Assembly: GCA_016208415.1 (NCBI GenBank)
Contig: JACQYB010000014.1
Coordinates: forward strand, 1-64,000
Reading direction: 5' to 3'
Source of the DNA: Betaproteobacteria bacterium
Lineage (GTDB): Bacteria; Pseudomonadota; Gammaproteobacteria; Burkholderiales; Rhodocyclaceae
DNA length: 64,000 nt
Both the position numbers and the translations under genes were made by a program. Shown piece by piece: positions 8,825 to 16,489 of the stretch (its first letter is position 1; each line of letters begins with the position of its first letter). The notes under the pieces were generated by a model. It saw only the letters and a program-made list of their open reading frames with translations. It did not search any database and was not told the DNA's origin.

Positions 8825-8879
8825 GTGACCGGGCGGCGGCAAGCGCGCAAGGCCCGCCACGGTGTAACCGCCCGGTCAC
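8825..8879. repeat. 12-bp inverted repeat upstream of the olsB-like gene
   Basis: Perfect arms GTGACCGGGCGG (8825-8836) and CCGCCCGGTCAC (8868-8879) with a 31-base spacer, between the lipoprotein stop (8720) and the acyltransferase start. There is no T-run, so a rho-independent terminator is unlikely; an operator or RNA structure is possible. Confidence 0.6.
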
Positions 8880-8916
8880 CGCGGCGTCACGGCGCCGCAA
8901 GACTGCGTGCCTAGAG

Positions 8917-8949
8917 TGGCGGACATTTCAATGTCCGGAATGTCCGCCA
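8917..8949 (+). promoter_or_regulatory. 11-bp inverted repeat enclosing the candidate start codons of the olsB-like gene
   Basis: Perfect arms TGGCGGACATT (8917-8927) and AATGTCCGCCA (8939-8949) with an 11-base loop that contains the ATG at 8931; a further ATG is at 8940 and one begins at the last base of the right arm (8949). In RNA the hairpin would hide the ribosome-binding region, so it could control translation; a protein operator is equally possible. Confidence 0.5.
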
Positions 8950-9704
8950 TGTTGCACACCGCCCATCATGAGATCGTTCATGCCGGCCGGCGCCTGAGCG
9001 TCGGCCTGGCCGAGCGCGCCGACGAGATCCTGGCCGCGCAGCGGCTGCGCTACCGAGTCTTCGCCGAGGAGTTGGGCGCCCGTCTTCCCACCCGCACCGC
9101 GGGCGTGGATCAGGACCTCTACGATCCCTTCTGCGAGCACCTCGTCGTGCGCGACGAGGACGCCGGCCGCGTGGTGGGCACCTACCGCATCCTGTCGCCG
9201 GAAGCGGCGCGCCGCGCCGGCAGCTACTACTCCGAGGGGGAATTCGACCTCACCCGCCTGCAGTTGCTGCGCACCCGGGTGGTGGAAGTGGGGCGTTCCT
9301 GCATCGACGCCGACTACCGCAGCGGCGCCGTCATCAGTCTGCTGTGGTCGGGCCTGGCGCGTTACATGGTCGGCAATGCCTACGACTACCTGATCGGCTG
9401 CGCCAGCATCGGCATGGCCGACGGCGGCCACAACGCCGCCGGCATCCATGCCCGCCTGGGCGGGCACTTGGCCCCGCCGGAGTACCGTGTGTTTCCGCGC
9501 TGCCCGCTGCCGCTGGACAAGCTGGAGGCCGCGGCCCGCCCCGAAATCCCGCCGCTGCTCAAGGGCTACCTGCGGGCGGGCGCCTGGGTGTGCGGCGACC
9601 CCGCGTGGGACCCGGACTTCAACACCGCCGATCTGCTCCTGCTGTTGCCCATGGCGCGGGTGCAGGCGCGTTATGCGCGCCATTTCGTCGAGCGCCAGGC
9701 ATGA
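8931..9704 (+). CDS. OlsB-like N-acyltransferase (GNAT, ornithine lipid or related)
   Basis: A 257-residue protein of the OlsB/hemolysin-like GNAT family, which moves a 3-hydroxyacyl group from ACP to an amino acid, usually ornithine, to make lyso-ornithine lipid. Typical blocks are present: AAQRLRYRVFAEELGA, the FCEHLVVRD strand, VVGTYRIL, VEVGRSCIDADYRSG and LIGCASIGM. In-frame starts lie at 8907, 8931, 8940 and 8949; 8931 was taken because it gives a normal N-terminus, but the hairpin around it leaves the choice open. The stop overlaps an ATG (ATGA at 9701), and the second acyltransferase of the pathway follows after the repeat block. Confidence 0.8.
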   Translation: MSGMSAMLHTAHHEIVHAGRRLSVGLAERADEILAAQRLRYRVFAEELGARLPTRTAGVDQDLYDPFCEHLVVRDEDAGRVVGTYRILSPEAARRAGSYYSEGEFDLTRLQLLRTRVVEVGRSCIDADYRSGAVISLLWSGLARYMVGNAYDYLIGCASIGMADGGHNAAGIHARLGGHLAPPEYRVFPRCPLPLDKLEAAARPEIPPLLKGYLRAGAWVCGDPAWDPDFNTADLLLLLPMARVQARYARHFVERQA

Positions 9705-9718
9705 AGGACAGCCCGGAC

Positions 9719-9770
9719 GCTTCGCCGCCATCCGAGGGGGCGCATGCCATCTCGGGGCGGCCCGGCGGCG
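9719..9770. repeat. dispersed GC-rich palindromic repeat, copy 1
   Basis: Contains the shared core GAGGGGGCGCATGCC followed by CTCGGGGCGGCCCGGCGG. It lies directly after the olsB-like stop. The halves around the GCATGC centre are partly self-complementary (CCGAGGGGG against CTCGG). Two further copies are at 9804-9856 and 36921-36974. Confidence 0.75.
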
Positions 9771-9803
9771 TGGCGGTGTGCCCCCACGCTCGCCACGAAA
9801 CCG

Positions 9804-9856
9804 GCTCGCTGCCCCCCGAGGGGGCGCATGCCGCCTTGGGGCGGCCCGGCGGCGGC
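9804..9856. repeat. dispersed GC-rich palindromic repeat, copy 2
   Basis: Same family as 9719-9770: GCTGCCCCCCGAGGGGGCGC, a GCATGC centre, then TTGGGGCGGCCCGGCGG. It ends on the base before the ATG of the PlsC-like gene, so it occupies the place of that gene's ribosome-binding site. Confidence 0.8.
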
Positions 9857-10708
9857 ATGAACCTCCGGCTGCGGCTGCGCGCCGGCGTCCGCCTGCTGGC
9901 CGTGGGCCTGCATCTGGCGGGCGGCTGCGCCACGGTGGCGATGGTGTTCCCGTGGGTGGGCGAAGCGCGGCGCATCGCGCTGAAGCGGCGCTGGTCGCAG
10001 CGCCTGCTGCGCCGCCTGGGCGTGGAACTGCGTGTGGTGGGGAAGGCCGGCCCCGATGGCGGACTGATCGCCGCCAACCACGTCTCCTGGCTCGACGTGT
10101 ACGTGATCAACGCCCACCGGCCCACCACCTTCGTGTGCAAGGCCGAAGTGCGCCGGTGGCCGGTCATCGGCTGGCTGTGCGAACGCACGGGCACGCTGTT
10201 CCTGGAGCGCGGGCGCAGCGCCGCGGCGCGTGCCGCCGCCCAGGCCCTGACGGCGCATCTGGGCACGGGACGCAGCGCGGCGATGTTTCCGGAGGGCACC
10301 ACCAGCGACGGCACCGCCCTGCTGCCGCTGCGCTCCGCCCTGTTCCAGGCGGCCATCGACGCCGCCTCCGCGGTGCGCCCCGTGGCGCTGCGCTACCTCG
10401 ACCGCGACGGCAATCCCAGCACCGCCCCCGCCTACTGCGGCGACACCACCATGTGGCGGTCCCTGTGCAACATCGCCGGCGCCCGCGGCGTGGTGGCCGA
10501 ACTCCACCACCTGCCGTGTCTGCCCGCCGCGGGCCTGGACCGGCGCGCGCTCGCGGCCAGCACCGCCGGCCTCATTGCCAGCCGCTTGGCTTCACCGCAC
10601 ACGGGCAGCGGCACTGGAACACCCGCCGATCCTCCAGCCTCACGGCCGTCAGGCTGCCCCCCCACAGACAGCCGGAATCCAGCGCCAGAAGCCCTGCCTG
10701 TTGCCTGA
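9857..10708 (+). CDS. PlsC/OlsA-like 1-acyl-glycerol-3-phosphate (or lyso-ornithine lipid) acyltransferase
   Basis: A 283-residue membrane-associated acyltransferase. It has an N-terminal hydrophobic segment (VRLLAVGLHLAGG), the catalytic NHVSWLD block (HxxxxD), and the FPEGTTSDGT substrate motif. Its pairing with the OlsB-like gene suggests OlsA, which adds the second acyl chain; ordinary PlsC activity is the alternative. The start at 9857 is chosen because it begins the membrane segment; an ATG at 9701 is in frame but would translate the two repeat copies. The last ~45 residues are Pro/Ser-rich and lie inside the convergent apaH gene, so the natural family C-terminus is extended. Confidence 0.82.
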   Translation: MNLRLRLRAGVRLLAVGLHLAGGCATVAMVFPWVGEARRIALKRRWSQRLLRRLGVELRVVGKAGPDGGLIAANHVSWLDVYVINAHRPTTFVCKAEVRRWPVIGWLCERTGTLFLERGRSAAARAAAQALTAHLGTGRSAAMFPEGTTSDGTALLPLRSALFQAAIDAASAVRPVALRYLDRDGNPSTAPAYCGDTTMWRSLCNIAGARGVVAELHHLPCLPAAGLDRRALAASTAGLIASRLASPHTGSGTGTPADPPASRPSGCPPTDSRNPAPEALPVA

Positions 10709-11399
10709 AGCCCAGCGCCGACCAGTGGCCGCAGATCACGGTGTGCCGGGCCGAAGCGCGCCCGGGCACCTCATACCAGGGAATATGGTCCGCCGGCGGC
10801 CGCTCCGGCGGACCCTTCACCCGGAATTCCATGACGCCGTCGATGGTGCAGAAGCGCATGCGCGTCATGGCATTGACGATGACCCGCAGCCGGTCCCAGC
10901 CGCGCAGCGACTCGTCCCAGCGGGTGGGCTCGCTGCCCCACATGTGGGCGAGGAAGTCCGGGTAGTCCGCCGCGGCAAGCGCCTCCTCCACCTCCGCGGC
11001 GAGGTCCCGCGCCCTGGCCGCGTCCCAGCGGGGCAGCAGGCCGGCATGCACCATGAGATATTCCTCCTCGCCGTGGAGCATGGGGCGACGGCGCAGCCAT
11101 TCCACCAGTTCCGCCCTGTCGGGCGCGGCGAGCACCGGCTCCAGCGTGTCTTCGGCATGGTGGCGGCCGTAGCCCTCGGCCACCATGACGAGGTGCAGGT
11201 CGTGGTTGCCCAGCACGGTGACGGCGGCCTCGCCCAGCCCGCGCACGAAGCGCAGCACCTCCAGCGACTGCGGCCCGCGGTTGACCAGATCGCCGACGAA
11301 CCAGAGGCAGTCGCGCGTGGCGTTGAACTCGACCTGCTCCAGCAGCGCCTGCAATGCGTCGAAGCAGCCCTGGACGTCGCCGATTGCGTAGGTGGCCAT
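10572..11399 (-). CDS. apaH: symmetrical bis(5'-nucleosyl)-tetraphosphatase ApaH
   Basis: A 275-residue Ap4A hydrolase, full family length. It shows the calcineurin-type metal motifs: GDVQGC (GDxHG variant), FVGDLVNRGP, LGNHDLHL, and the ICGHWSALGF/LALDSGCLWGG end that is typical of ApaH. It removes Ap4A and related alarmones in the cytoplasm. The start ATG at 11399 begins MATYAIGDVQGC. Its 3' end overlaps the convergent PlsC-like gene by 137 bases. Confidence 0.95.
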   Translation of the reverse strand: MATYAIGDVQGCFDALQALLEQVEFNATRDCLWFVGDLVNRGPQSLEVLRFVRGLGEAAVTVLGNHDLHLVMVAEGYGRHHAEDTLEPVLAAPDRAELVEWLRRRPMLHGEEEYLMVHAGLLPRWDAARARDLAAEVEEALAAADYPDFLAHMWGSEPTRWDESLRGWDRLRVIVNAMTRMRFCTIDGVMEFRVKGPPERPPADHIPWYEVPGRASARHTVICGHWSALGFRQQAGLLALDSGCLWGGSLTAVRLEDRRVFQCRCPCAVKPSGWQ

Positions 11400-11452
11400 G
11401 GTTGGTTCGGGTCGGTGGAGGCGCGGACGATTCCGCTTGATCGGGCCGCGGA

Positions 11453-13321
11453 CTATGCCGCGTCCGCGCGCCCGCCAGGAATGGCCCGCAGCTCCGGCGC
11501 CCCGATGGGACCGTACTCGGGCACCCAGCGCTTGAGTTCGCGCCTCACCTCGGCGTCGTCGGGGGCACGCTCCTGCCGCAGCCAGCGCAGGAGGGCCTCC
11601 AGCCATCCCGGATCCACCTCCCGCGCCCGGGCGATGCGCAGTTTGCGATGGGGCGTGGGGCGGGTGTGCTCGTCGTCGGTCAGAAGTTCCTCGAACAGCT
11701 TCTCGCCCGGGCGCAGGCCGGAAAATTCGATGCGCACCTGCTGCTCCGTGAGCCCCGACAGGCGGATCATGTCCCGGGCCAGGTCCACGATGCGCACCGG
11801 CTCGCCCATGTCCATGACGAAGATCTCGCCGCCGCGGCCCATGCAGCCGGCCTGGAGCACCAGTTGCGCCGCCTCGGGGATGGACATGAAGTAGCGCACC
11901 ATGTCCGGATGCGTCACCGTCACCGGCCCGCCGCGGGCGATCTGGCTGCGGAACTTGGGGATGACGCTGCCGGCGCTGCCCAGCACGTTGCCGAAGCGCA
12001 CCATCTCGAAGCGGGTGGCGGTGTGCGCCTGCATCGCCTGGCACACCATCTCCGCCAGGCGCTTGGAGGCGCCCATGACGCTGGTGGGATTGACGGCCTT
12101 GTCGGTGGAGATGAACACGAAGGTGCGCACCCCGGCCGCCGCGGCCTCGCCGGCCACCACCCAGGTGCCCAGCACGTTGTTCTGGAGGGCTTCCCAGGCG
12201 TTGGACTCCTCCATCAGCGGCACGTGCTTGAAGGCCGCGGCGTGGAACACGACGGCGGGCGCGTGGCGCTGCATGGCCTCCGCCACCCGCCGCGCGTTGC
12301 GCACGTCGCCGATCATGCTGGCGATGGGCGTATGCGGAAGGCGCTCGCGGAATTCCTCGGCGATGCGGTAGAGGTTGAATTCGTTGAGTTCGAACAGCAC
12401 CAGCAGGCGCGGCCCGAAGCGGGCGATCTGGCGGCACAGCTCGGCGCCGATGGAGCCGCCCGCCCCGGTGACCATCACCACCTGGCCCTGCAGGAAGCCG
12501 CGCAGGCCCTCCGTGTCCAGGGTTACCGGCTCGCGGCCCAGCAGGTCCTCCAGTTCCACCCGGCGCACCGCGCCGCTGGCGGCGCGGCCGCAGAGCAGGT
12601 CTTCCACCGTGGGCAGCATCAGCGGCGCCAGGCCGGCGGCATTGACGGCCTCCACCGCCTGCCGCCGCTGCGCCGCGGACGATTCCGGCAACGCCACGAT
12701 CACGTGCTTGACTTCCAGGCGCCGCGACCACGCCGCCATCTCCTCCACGGACCCGAGCACCCGTACGCGCTCGATGACCGCACCGCGCCGCTTCGGATTT
12801 TCATCGATGATGCCCACCACCTGCCACTCGGCGCTGCGGCTCAGATCCCGCAGCACGCCGATGGCCGTGTCCGCGGAAGCCACCAGCAGCGCCGGCGTGC
12901 CCACCAGGCGGGTGCCGCCGTAGAGGTGGAGTTCCTTCCAGCTACGGTAGGCGAAGCGGCTGCCCCCCATGACGACCAGCAGCAGCAGGGGATGGATCAG
13001 CAGCACCGAGCGCGGCACATACGGAACGCGGAACATCAGCTTGATGGCCGCCGCGAGCACCGCACCCGCCGCCACCGCCAGCACGATGCGCTGCAGGTCG
13101 TCGAGGCTGGCAAAGCGCCAGATGCCGCGGTAGAGCCCGAACTGCGGCAACAGCGCGGCGTACAGCGGCACCAGCCACAGCAGGCTGTAGAGCGCCGCCT
13201 GCCAGAACACTTCGGGGATGTCGAAGTTGAAGCGCAGGCCGTAGGCCAGCAGCCACGCCAGGCCCACGGCAACGATGTCGTGGGCGATGGCGACGGGTAC
13301 GCGCAGGCCTGGCCTCAGCAT
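11453..13321 (-). CDS. WbpM/PglF/FlaA1-like membrane UDP-sugar 4,6-dehydratase/epimerase
   Basis: A 622-residue protein with four predicted membrane helices in the first ~130 residues, a CoA-binding-like nucleotide domain (~150-270), then an extended SDR domain. The SDR domain has VTGAGGSIGAEL (dinucleotide binding), the DVRN block and MGASKRLAEM, where Met replaces the SDR Tyr as in WbpM-type enzymes. In Pseudomonas, WbpM removes water from UDP-GlcNAc to start UDP-FucNAc/QuiNAc synthesis. The start at 13321 gives MLRPGLRVPV; the longer frame adds residues within the upstream gene. It overlaps the transferase gene by 7 bases, last of the K-L-M order. Confidence 0.9.
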   Translation of the reverse strand: MLRPGLRVPVAIAHDIVAVGLAWLLAYGLRFNFDIPEVFWQAALYSLLWLVPLYAALLPQFGLYRGIWRFASLDDLQRIVLAVAAGAVLAAAIKLMFRVPYVPRSVLLIHPLLLLVVMGGSRFAYRSWKELHLYGGTRLVGTPALLVASADTAIGVLRDLSRSAEWQVVGIIDENPKRRGAVIERVRVLGSVEEMAAWSRRLEVKHVIVALPESSAAQRRQAVEAVNAAGLAPLMLPTVEDLLCGRAASGAVRRVELEDLLGREPVTLDTEGLRGFLQGQVVMVTGAGGSIGAELCRQIARFGPRLLVLFELNEFNLYRIAEEFRERLPHTPIASMIGDVRNARRVAEAMQRHAPAVVFHAAAFKHVPLMEESNAWEALQNNVLGTWVVAGEAAAAGVRTFVFISTDKAVNPTSVMGASKRLAEMVCQAMQAHTATRFEMVRFGNVLGSAGSVIPKFRSQIARGGPVTVTHPDMVRYFMSIPEAAQLVLQAGCMGRGGEIFVMDMGEPVRIVDLARDMIRLSGLTEQQVRIEFSGLRPGEKLFEELLTDDEHTRPTPHRKLRIARAREVDPGWLEALLRWLRQERAPDDAEVRRELKRWVPEYGPIGAPELRAIPGGRADAA

Positions 13322-14292
13322 GAGGCCCCCTCGCGATGCCAGCGGCGATCGACGCCGATCATGATCAAGGCGTAGATCGCGCACCATGCCACCGTCACCG
13401 CCGCCATCGCCCCTTCGTGACCCAGAGCCAGCAGGGAGCTGCTCCCGGCGGCCGCCATGAGGGCGTATTCGCGCAGCGCCAGGCGGCGATGGCTCCAGCC
13501 CATGCGCACCAGCCGCTGATAGTAGTGATCCTTGTGGGCGCGCCAGAAGGGCTCGCCGCGGCGCATCCGGCGCAGCAGGGTCAACGTGGCATCAACGATG
13601 AACGGTGAGAAAACCAGGATCGGGAACAGCGCCGGCCACACTCCGCGCTGCCAGCCCTCCAGCCCCAGGGCAGCGGCGGCGAAGCCCAGGGGAATGGAGC
13701 CGGCGTCCCCCATGAAGAGGCGCGCCGGCGGGAAGTTGAACCACAGGAAACCCGCCGCCGCCGCCGTCGGAACGGCGCACACCAGGGCTAGGCCCGGGTC
13801 CGCGGCGAGCGCCGCAGCCGCCGCCAGGGCGCCGAAACCGAACAGCGCCATGCCGCCGGCGAGGCCGTCGGCGCCGTCCATGAAGTTGTAGAGGTTCGTC
13901 ATCCACACCATTGCGAGAACCAGCGGCAGCACCGCCCACGCCTCCAGCCTGCCAAAGCCCGACCACGCGAGAAAGAGTACCGCCGCCGCGACGTGGAGCG
14001 CCAGGCGCAGCACCACCGGCAGGTCATGCCGATCATCGGCGAACGACGCCAGCGCCAGCGCCGCGACGACCCCCATCAGCGGCAGCGGTGGCGGCGCCAG
14101 CAGCAGCCACGCCAGCAACATGGCGGGCATGATGGCGAGGCCCCCGACCCGGGGCACCGGCCGGTCGTGCAGCGAGCGCTCGTTGGGCAGATCGGCGGCC
14201 AGACGCAGCGCCAGGCCGCTGCGCAACCCGAAGCCCAGCAGCACCACGGTGAGCGCGAGCGCCAGCCACGGGGCGAGGGGGCCCAGGTTCAC
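13315..14292 (-). CDS. WbpL/WecA-like undecaprenyl-phosphate HexNAc-1-phosphate transferase
   Basis: A 325-residue polytopic GT4-type (MraY/WecA superfamily) enzyme that loads the first sugar phosphate on undecaprenyl phosphate. About ten hydrophobic segments are visible. Family motifs: DRPVPRVGG near residue 45, NLYNFMDGADGLAGG (Mg/UDP binding), FLWFNFPPARLFMGDAGS and the cytoplasmic HKDHYYQRLVRMG block of the WbpL/WecA group. In this locus it would initiate the O-unit or its primer. It overlaps the upstream epimerase by 4 bases and the WbpM-like gene by 7. Confidence 0.9.
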   Translation of the reverse strand: MNLGPLAPWLALALTVVLLGFGLRSGLALRLAADLPNERSLHDRPVPRVGGLAIMPAMLLAWLLLAPPPLPLMGVVAALALASFADDRHDLPVVLRLALHVAAAVLFLAWSGFGRLEAWAVLPLVLAMVWMTNLYNFMDGADGLAGGMALFGFGALAAAAALAADPGLALVCAVPTAAAAGFLWFNFPPARLFMGDAGSIPLGFAAAALGLEGWQRGVWPALFPILVFSPFIVDATLTLLRRMRRGEPFWRAHKDHYYQRLVRMGWSHRRLALREYALMAAAGSSSLLALGHEGAMAAVTVAWCAIYALIMIGVDRRWHREGASC

Positions 14293-15263
14293 GCCGCCGC
14301 CTGGCCGCCCGCAGCGGCGCGCCGCTCGGCCTGGTAAGCACGGGCCGTCTGCGCCAATCCGTCGCGCAGGCCATACGGAGGCTCCCAGCCGAGCGTGGCG
14401 CGCAGATGGGAGCCATCGATCGCCAGCGAGCCAAGCAGCCGTGTCGCCCGGGCGCCGCGGCCCAGCAGTCGTGCCCCGAAAACCAGCAGCGCCGGCGGCA
14501 CCCGCACCAAACGCGCCGGGCGCCCCAGCGCCACGGCCACCTGGCGGATCAGCGCCGGGGTGGAGACATCCTCGCCGTCGCAGACGAAGAAGGTCTGCCC
14601 CGCCGCCCGCGGGTCATCGGCACAGCGCAGGATGGCATCCACCAGGTTGCCCACGAAGACGAGACTGCGCCGATTATCGACGGCCCCCAGCGGCAGAGGC
14701 AAGCCGCGCACCACCGCGTCCATCAGGGCGCGAAAGTTGGCCCTGACGCCGGGGCCATAGACCAGCGGCGGGCGCAGTATCACAACCTCCATGCCGGTGC
14801 GGGAGGCGATCTCGTGCAGCGCCCGCTCCGCCTCCAGCTTGGACCGCCCGTAGGAGTCGGTGGGCCGGGGCGCATCGGTTTCCCGCCAGGGACGGTCCGC
14901 AGGCGAGACGTCGCCCATGACCTTGGTGCTGCTGAGGAAGACGAAACGGCGCACCCCCGCCGCCGCGGCCGCCTCCGCCAGGTGCCGGGTGCCCCGGGCG
15001 TTGATACGCTGGTGCGCCAGGGCGTCATTGCGGCCGCCCTGATGCACCCGGGCGGCGAGATGGATCACCACGTCCGCGCCGGCAAGGGCGGCCGCCCAGT
15101 CGGTGTCCGGGCCGATATCTCCCACCGCGGCCACCTCCATGCCAGGCTCGGGAGGGTCCATGGGGCGCCGCACGGCCATGCGCACGCGCCACCCGGCCGC
15201 CAGCAGCGCCGCCATCAGGGGGCGGCCGACGAAGCCGGCGGCGCCGGTTACGAGGACATGCAT
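14289..15263 (-). CDS. WbpK-like NAD-dependent sugar epimerase/4-ketoreductase
   Basis: A 324-residue extended SDR. It has VTGAAGFVGRPL at the N-terminus, HLAARVH, FLSSTKVMGD and the catalytic YGRSK (YxxxK). The order K-L-M with the two following genes is that of Pseudomonas wbpK-wbpL-wbpM, where this enzyme reduces the 4-keto intermediate to UDP-FucNAc or UDP-QuiNAc. Function in that step is inferred from order and family. ATGA-type coupling to the next gene. Confidence 0.85.
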   Translation of the reverse strand: MHVLVTGAAGFVGRPLMAALLAAGWRVRMAVRRPMDPPEPGMEVAAVGDIGPDTDWAAALAGADVVIHLAARVHQGGRNDALAHQRINARGTRHLAEAAAAAGVRRFVFLSSTKVMGDVSPADRPWRETDAPRPTDSYGRSKLEAERALHEIASRTGMEVVILRPPLVYGPGVRANFRALMDAVVRGLPLPLGAVDNRRSLVFVGNLVDAILRCADDPRAAGQTFFVCDGEDVSTPALIRQVAVALGRPARLVRVPPALLVFGARLLGRGARATRLLGSLAIDGSHLRATLGWEPPYGLRDGLAQTARAYQAERRAAAGGQAAA

Positions 15264-15299
15264 GCGTCCCCCGGCAAGGCGTGAGGCCGGCCGCAGAGA

Positions 15300-16442
15300 T
15301 CAGACAGCCGTTTCAGCGAACAACTCCTCGTAATGACCGCACCAGGCGGCGGTGAGCTGGTCCGCCGAGAACTCCCGCAGCGCGCGTTCGCGCGCCCGGG
15401 CGCCGAGTTCCTCGCGCAGCGGGGCATCGTCCAGCAGGTGCTGCATGGCGGCGCGAAGGGCGGGCACATCACCCGGCTGGAACAACAGGCCGGTACGGCC
15501 CTCCTCCACCGCGTCGGTCACCCCGTAGATGCGGGAGGCGATGGCCGGCAGCCCCACCGCGCCCGCTTCGATCACCACCATGCCGAAGCCTTCGCGGTAG
15601 CTGGGCAGCACCAGCACGTCCGCGGCCGCCAGGTAGCGCTCCGGCTCGAAGGTACCCGCCACGATGCGCAGGCGCGAAGCGCGTTCCCCGCAGATCTCCT
15701 CGATCCCGGCGCTCATCCCGCCCTCGTCGGGCCCGACCAGCAGCAGGCAGGCACGGACCGAGGATTCGAGCCCGGCGAAGGCGCGCGCCAGATCAAGCAC
15801 GCCCTTGTCGCGGGTGAGCCGGCCGAGATACACGAACACGAAACCATCCGCCGCAAGATCCAACTCCCTTCGCACGCTCGCCCGTGCTTCGGGGTCCGGA
15901 CGAAAACGCCGGGGATCCACGCCACAGATGGAGCCCCGCCCCAGGACGCGGATCGCGCTCGCGGCAGCCACGCCCTGTGCCACCAGGAAGTCGCGCTGGG
16001 AGAAGCTGTCGGCGAGCACGCCGGTGGCGCAGCGAACGAGGACGCGGTCCAGCCCCTGGAGCACCCTTCGAGCCGGGCCCGTCCGGGTCGCCCACACCTG
16101 CCCGGTGAAGGTGTGCAGGCGGTGCGGAACCCCGGCGAGACAGGCTGCAATCATGGCCAGCAGGCCGGACTTGGGCATGAGGCTATGCACCAGATCAAAG
16201 CGCTGGCGGCGAAACAGCCGCCACAGAGCCACGAGTGCTGCCAAATCGCTCCACGGCGCGATGCGCCGCTGGATGGGCAGCGAGATCAGTTCCACGCGCG
16301 CATCCAGATCCGGCGAAATCGGTGCCAGGGCGGTGTTGACGCACACCGACACCCGGTAGCACTGTGCCAGTGCCGCCAAGTGGCGTAGCAGGAAGGTGTT
16401 GAGCGCCAGGGGCGTGGTTAGGACGAAGCAGATGTGCTTCAC
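15300..16442 (-). CDS. GT4-family glycosyltransferase
   Basis: A ~380-residue GT-B glycosyltransferase. N-terminal KHICFVLTTPLALNTFLLRHL and the HTFTGQVWATRTG block are typical of transferases acting on primed lipid-linked FucNAc/QuiNAc in Wbp loci. The C-terminal donor site has YLGRLTRDKGV and EGFGMVVIEAG (E-x7-E). Two GTG starts are possible. GTG 16493 overlaps the upstream stop (GTGA); GTG 16442 has an AGGGA ribosome site eight bases upstream and removes 17 residues that look non-domain. 16442 is preferred but not certain. Confidence 0.83.
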   Translation of the reverse strand: MKHICFVLTTPLALNTFLLRHLAALAQCYRVSVCVNTALAPISPDLDARVELISLPIQRRIAPWSDLAALVALWRLFRRQRFDLVHSLMPKSGLLAMIAACLAGVPHRLHTFTGQVWATRTGPARRVLQGLDRVLVRCATGVLADSFSQRDFLVAQGVAAASAIRVLGRGSICGVDPRRFRPDPEARASVRRELDLAADGFVFVYLGRLTRDKGVLDLARAFAGLESSVRACLLLVGPDEGGMSAGIEEICGERASRLRIVAGTFEPERYLAAADVLVLPSYREGFGMVVIEAGAVGLPAIASRIYGVTDAVEEGRTGLLFQPGDVPALRAAMQHLLDDAPLREELGARARERALREFSADQLTAAWCGHYEELFAETAV

Positions 16443-16489
16443 CTGTCGTCCCTGGACGCGAGGGGGACCGGCAGCCCGGTTGCAGGGTA

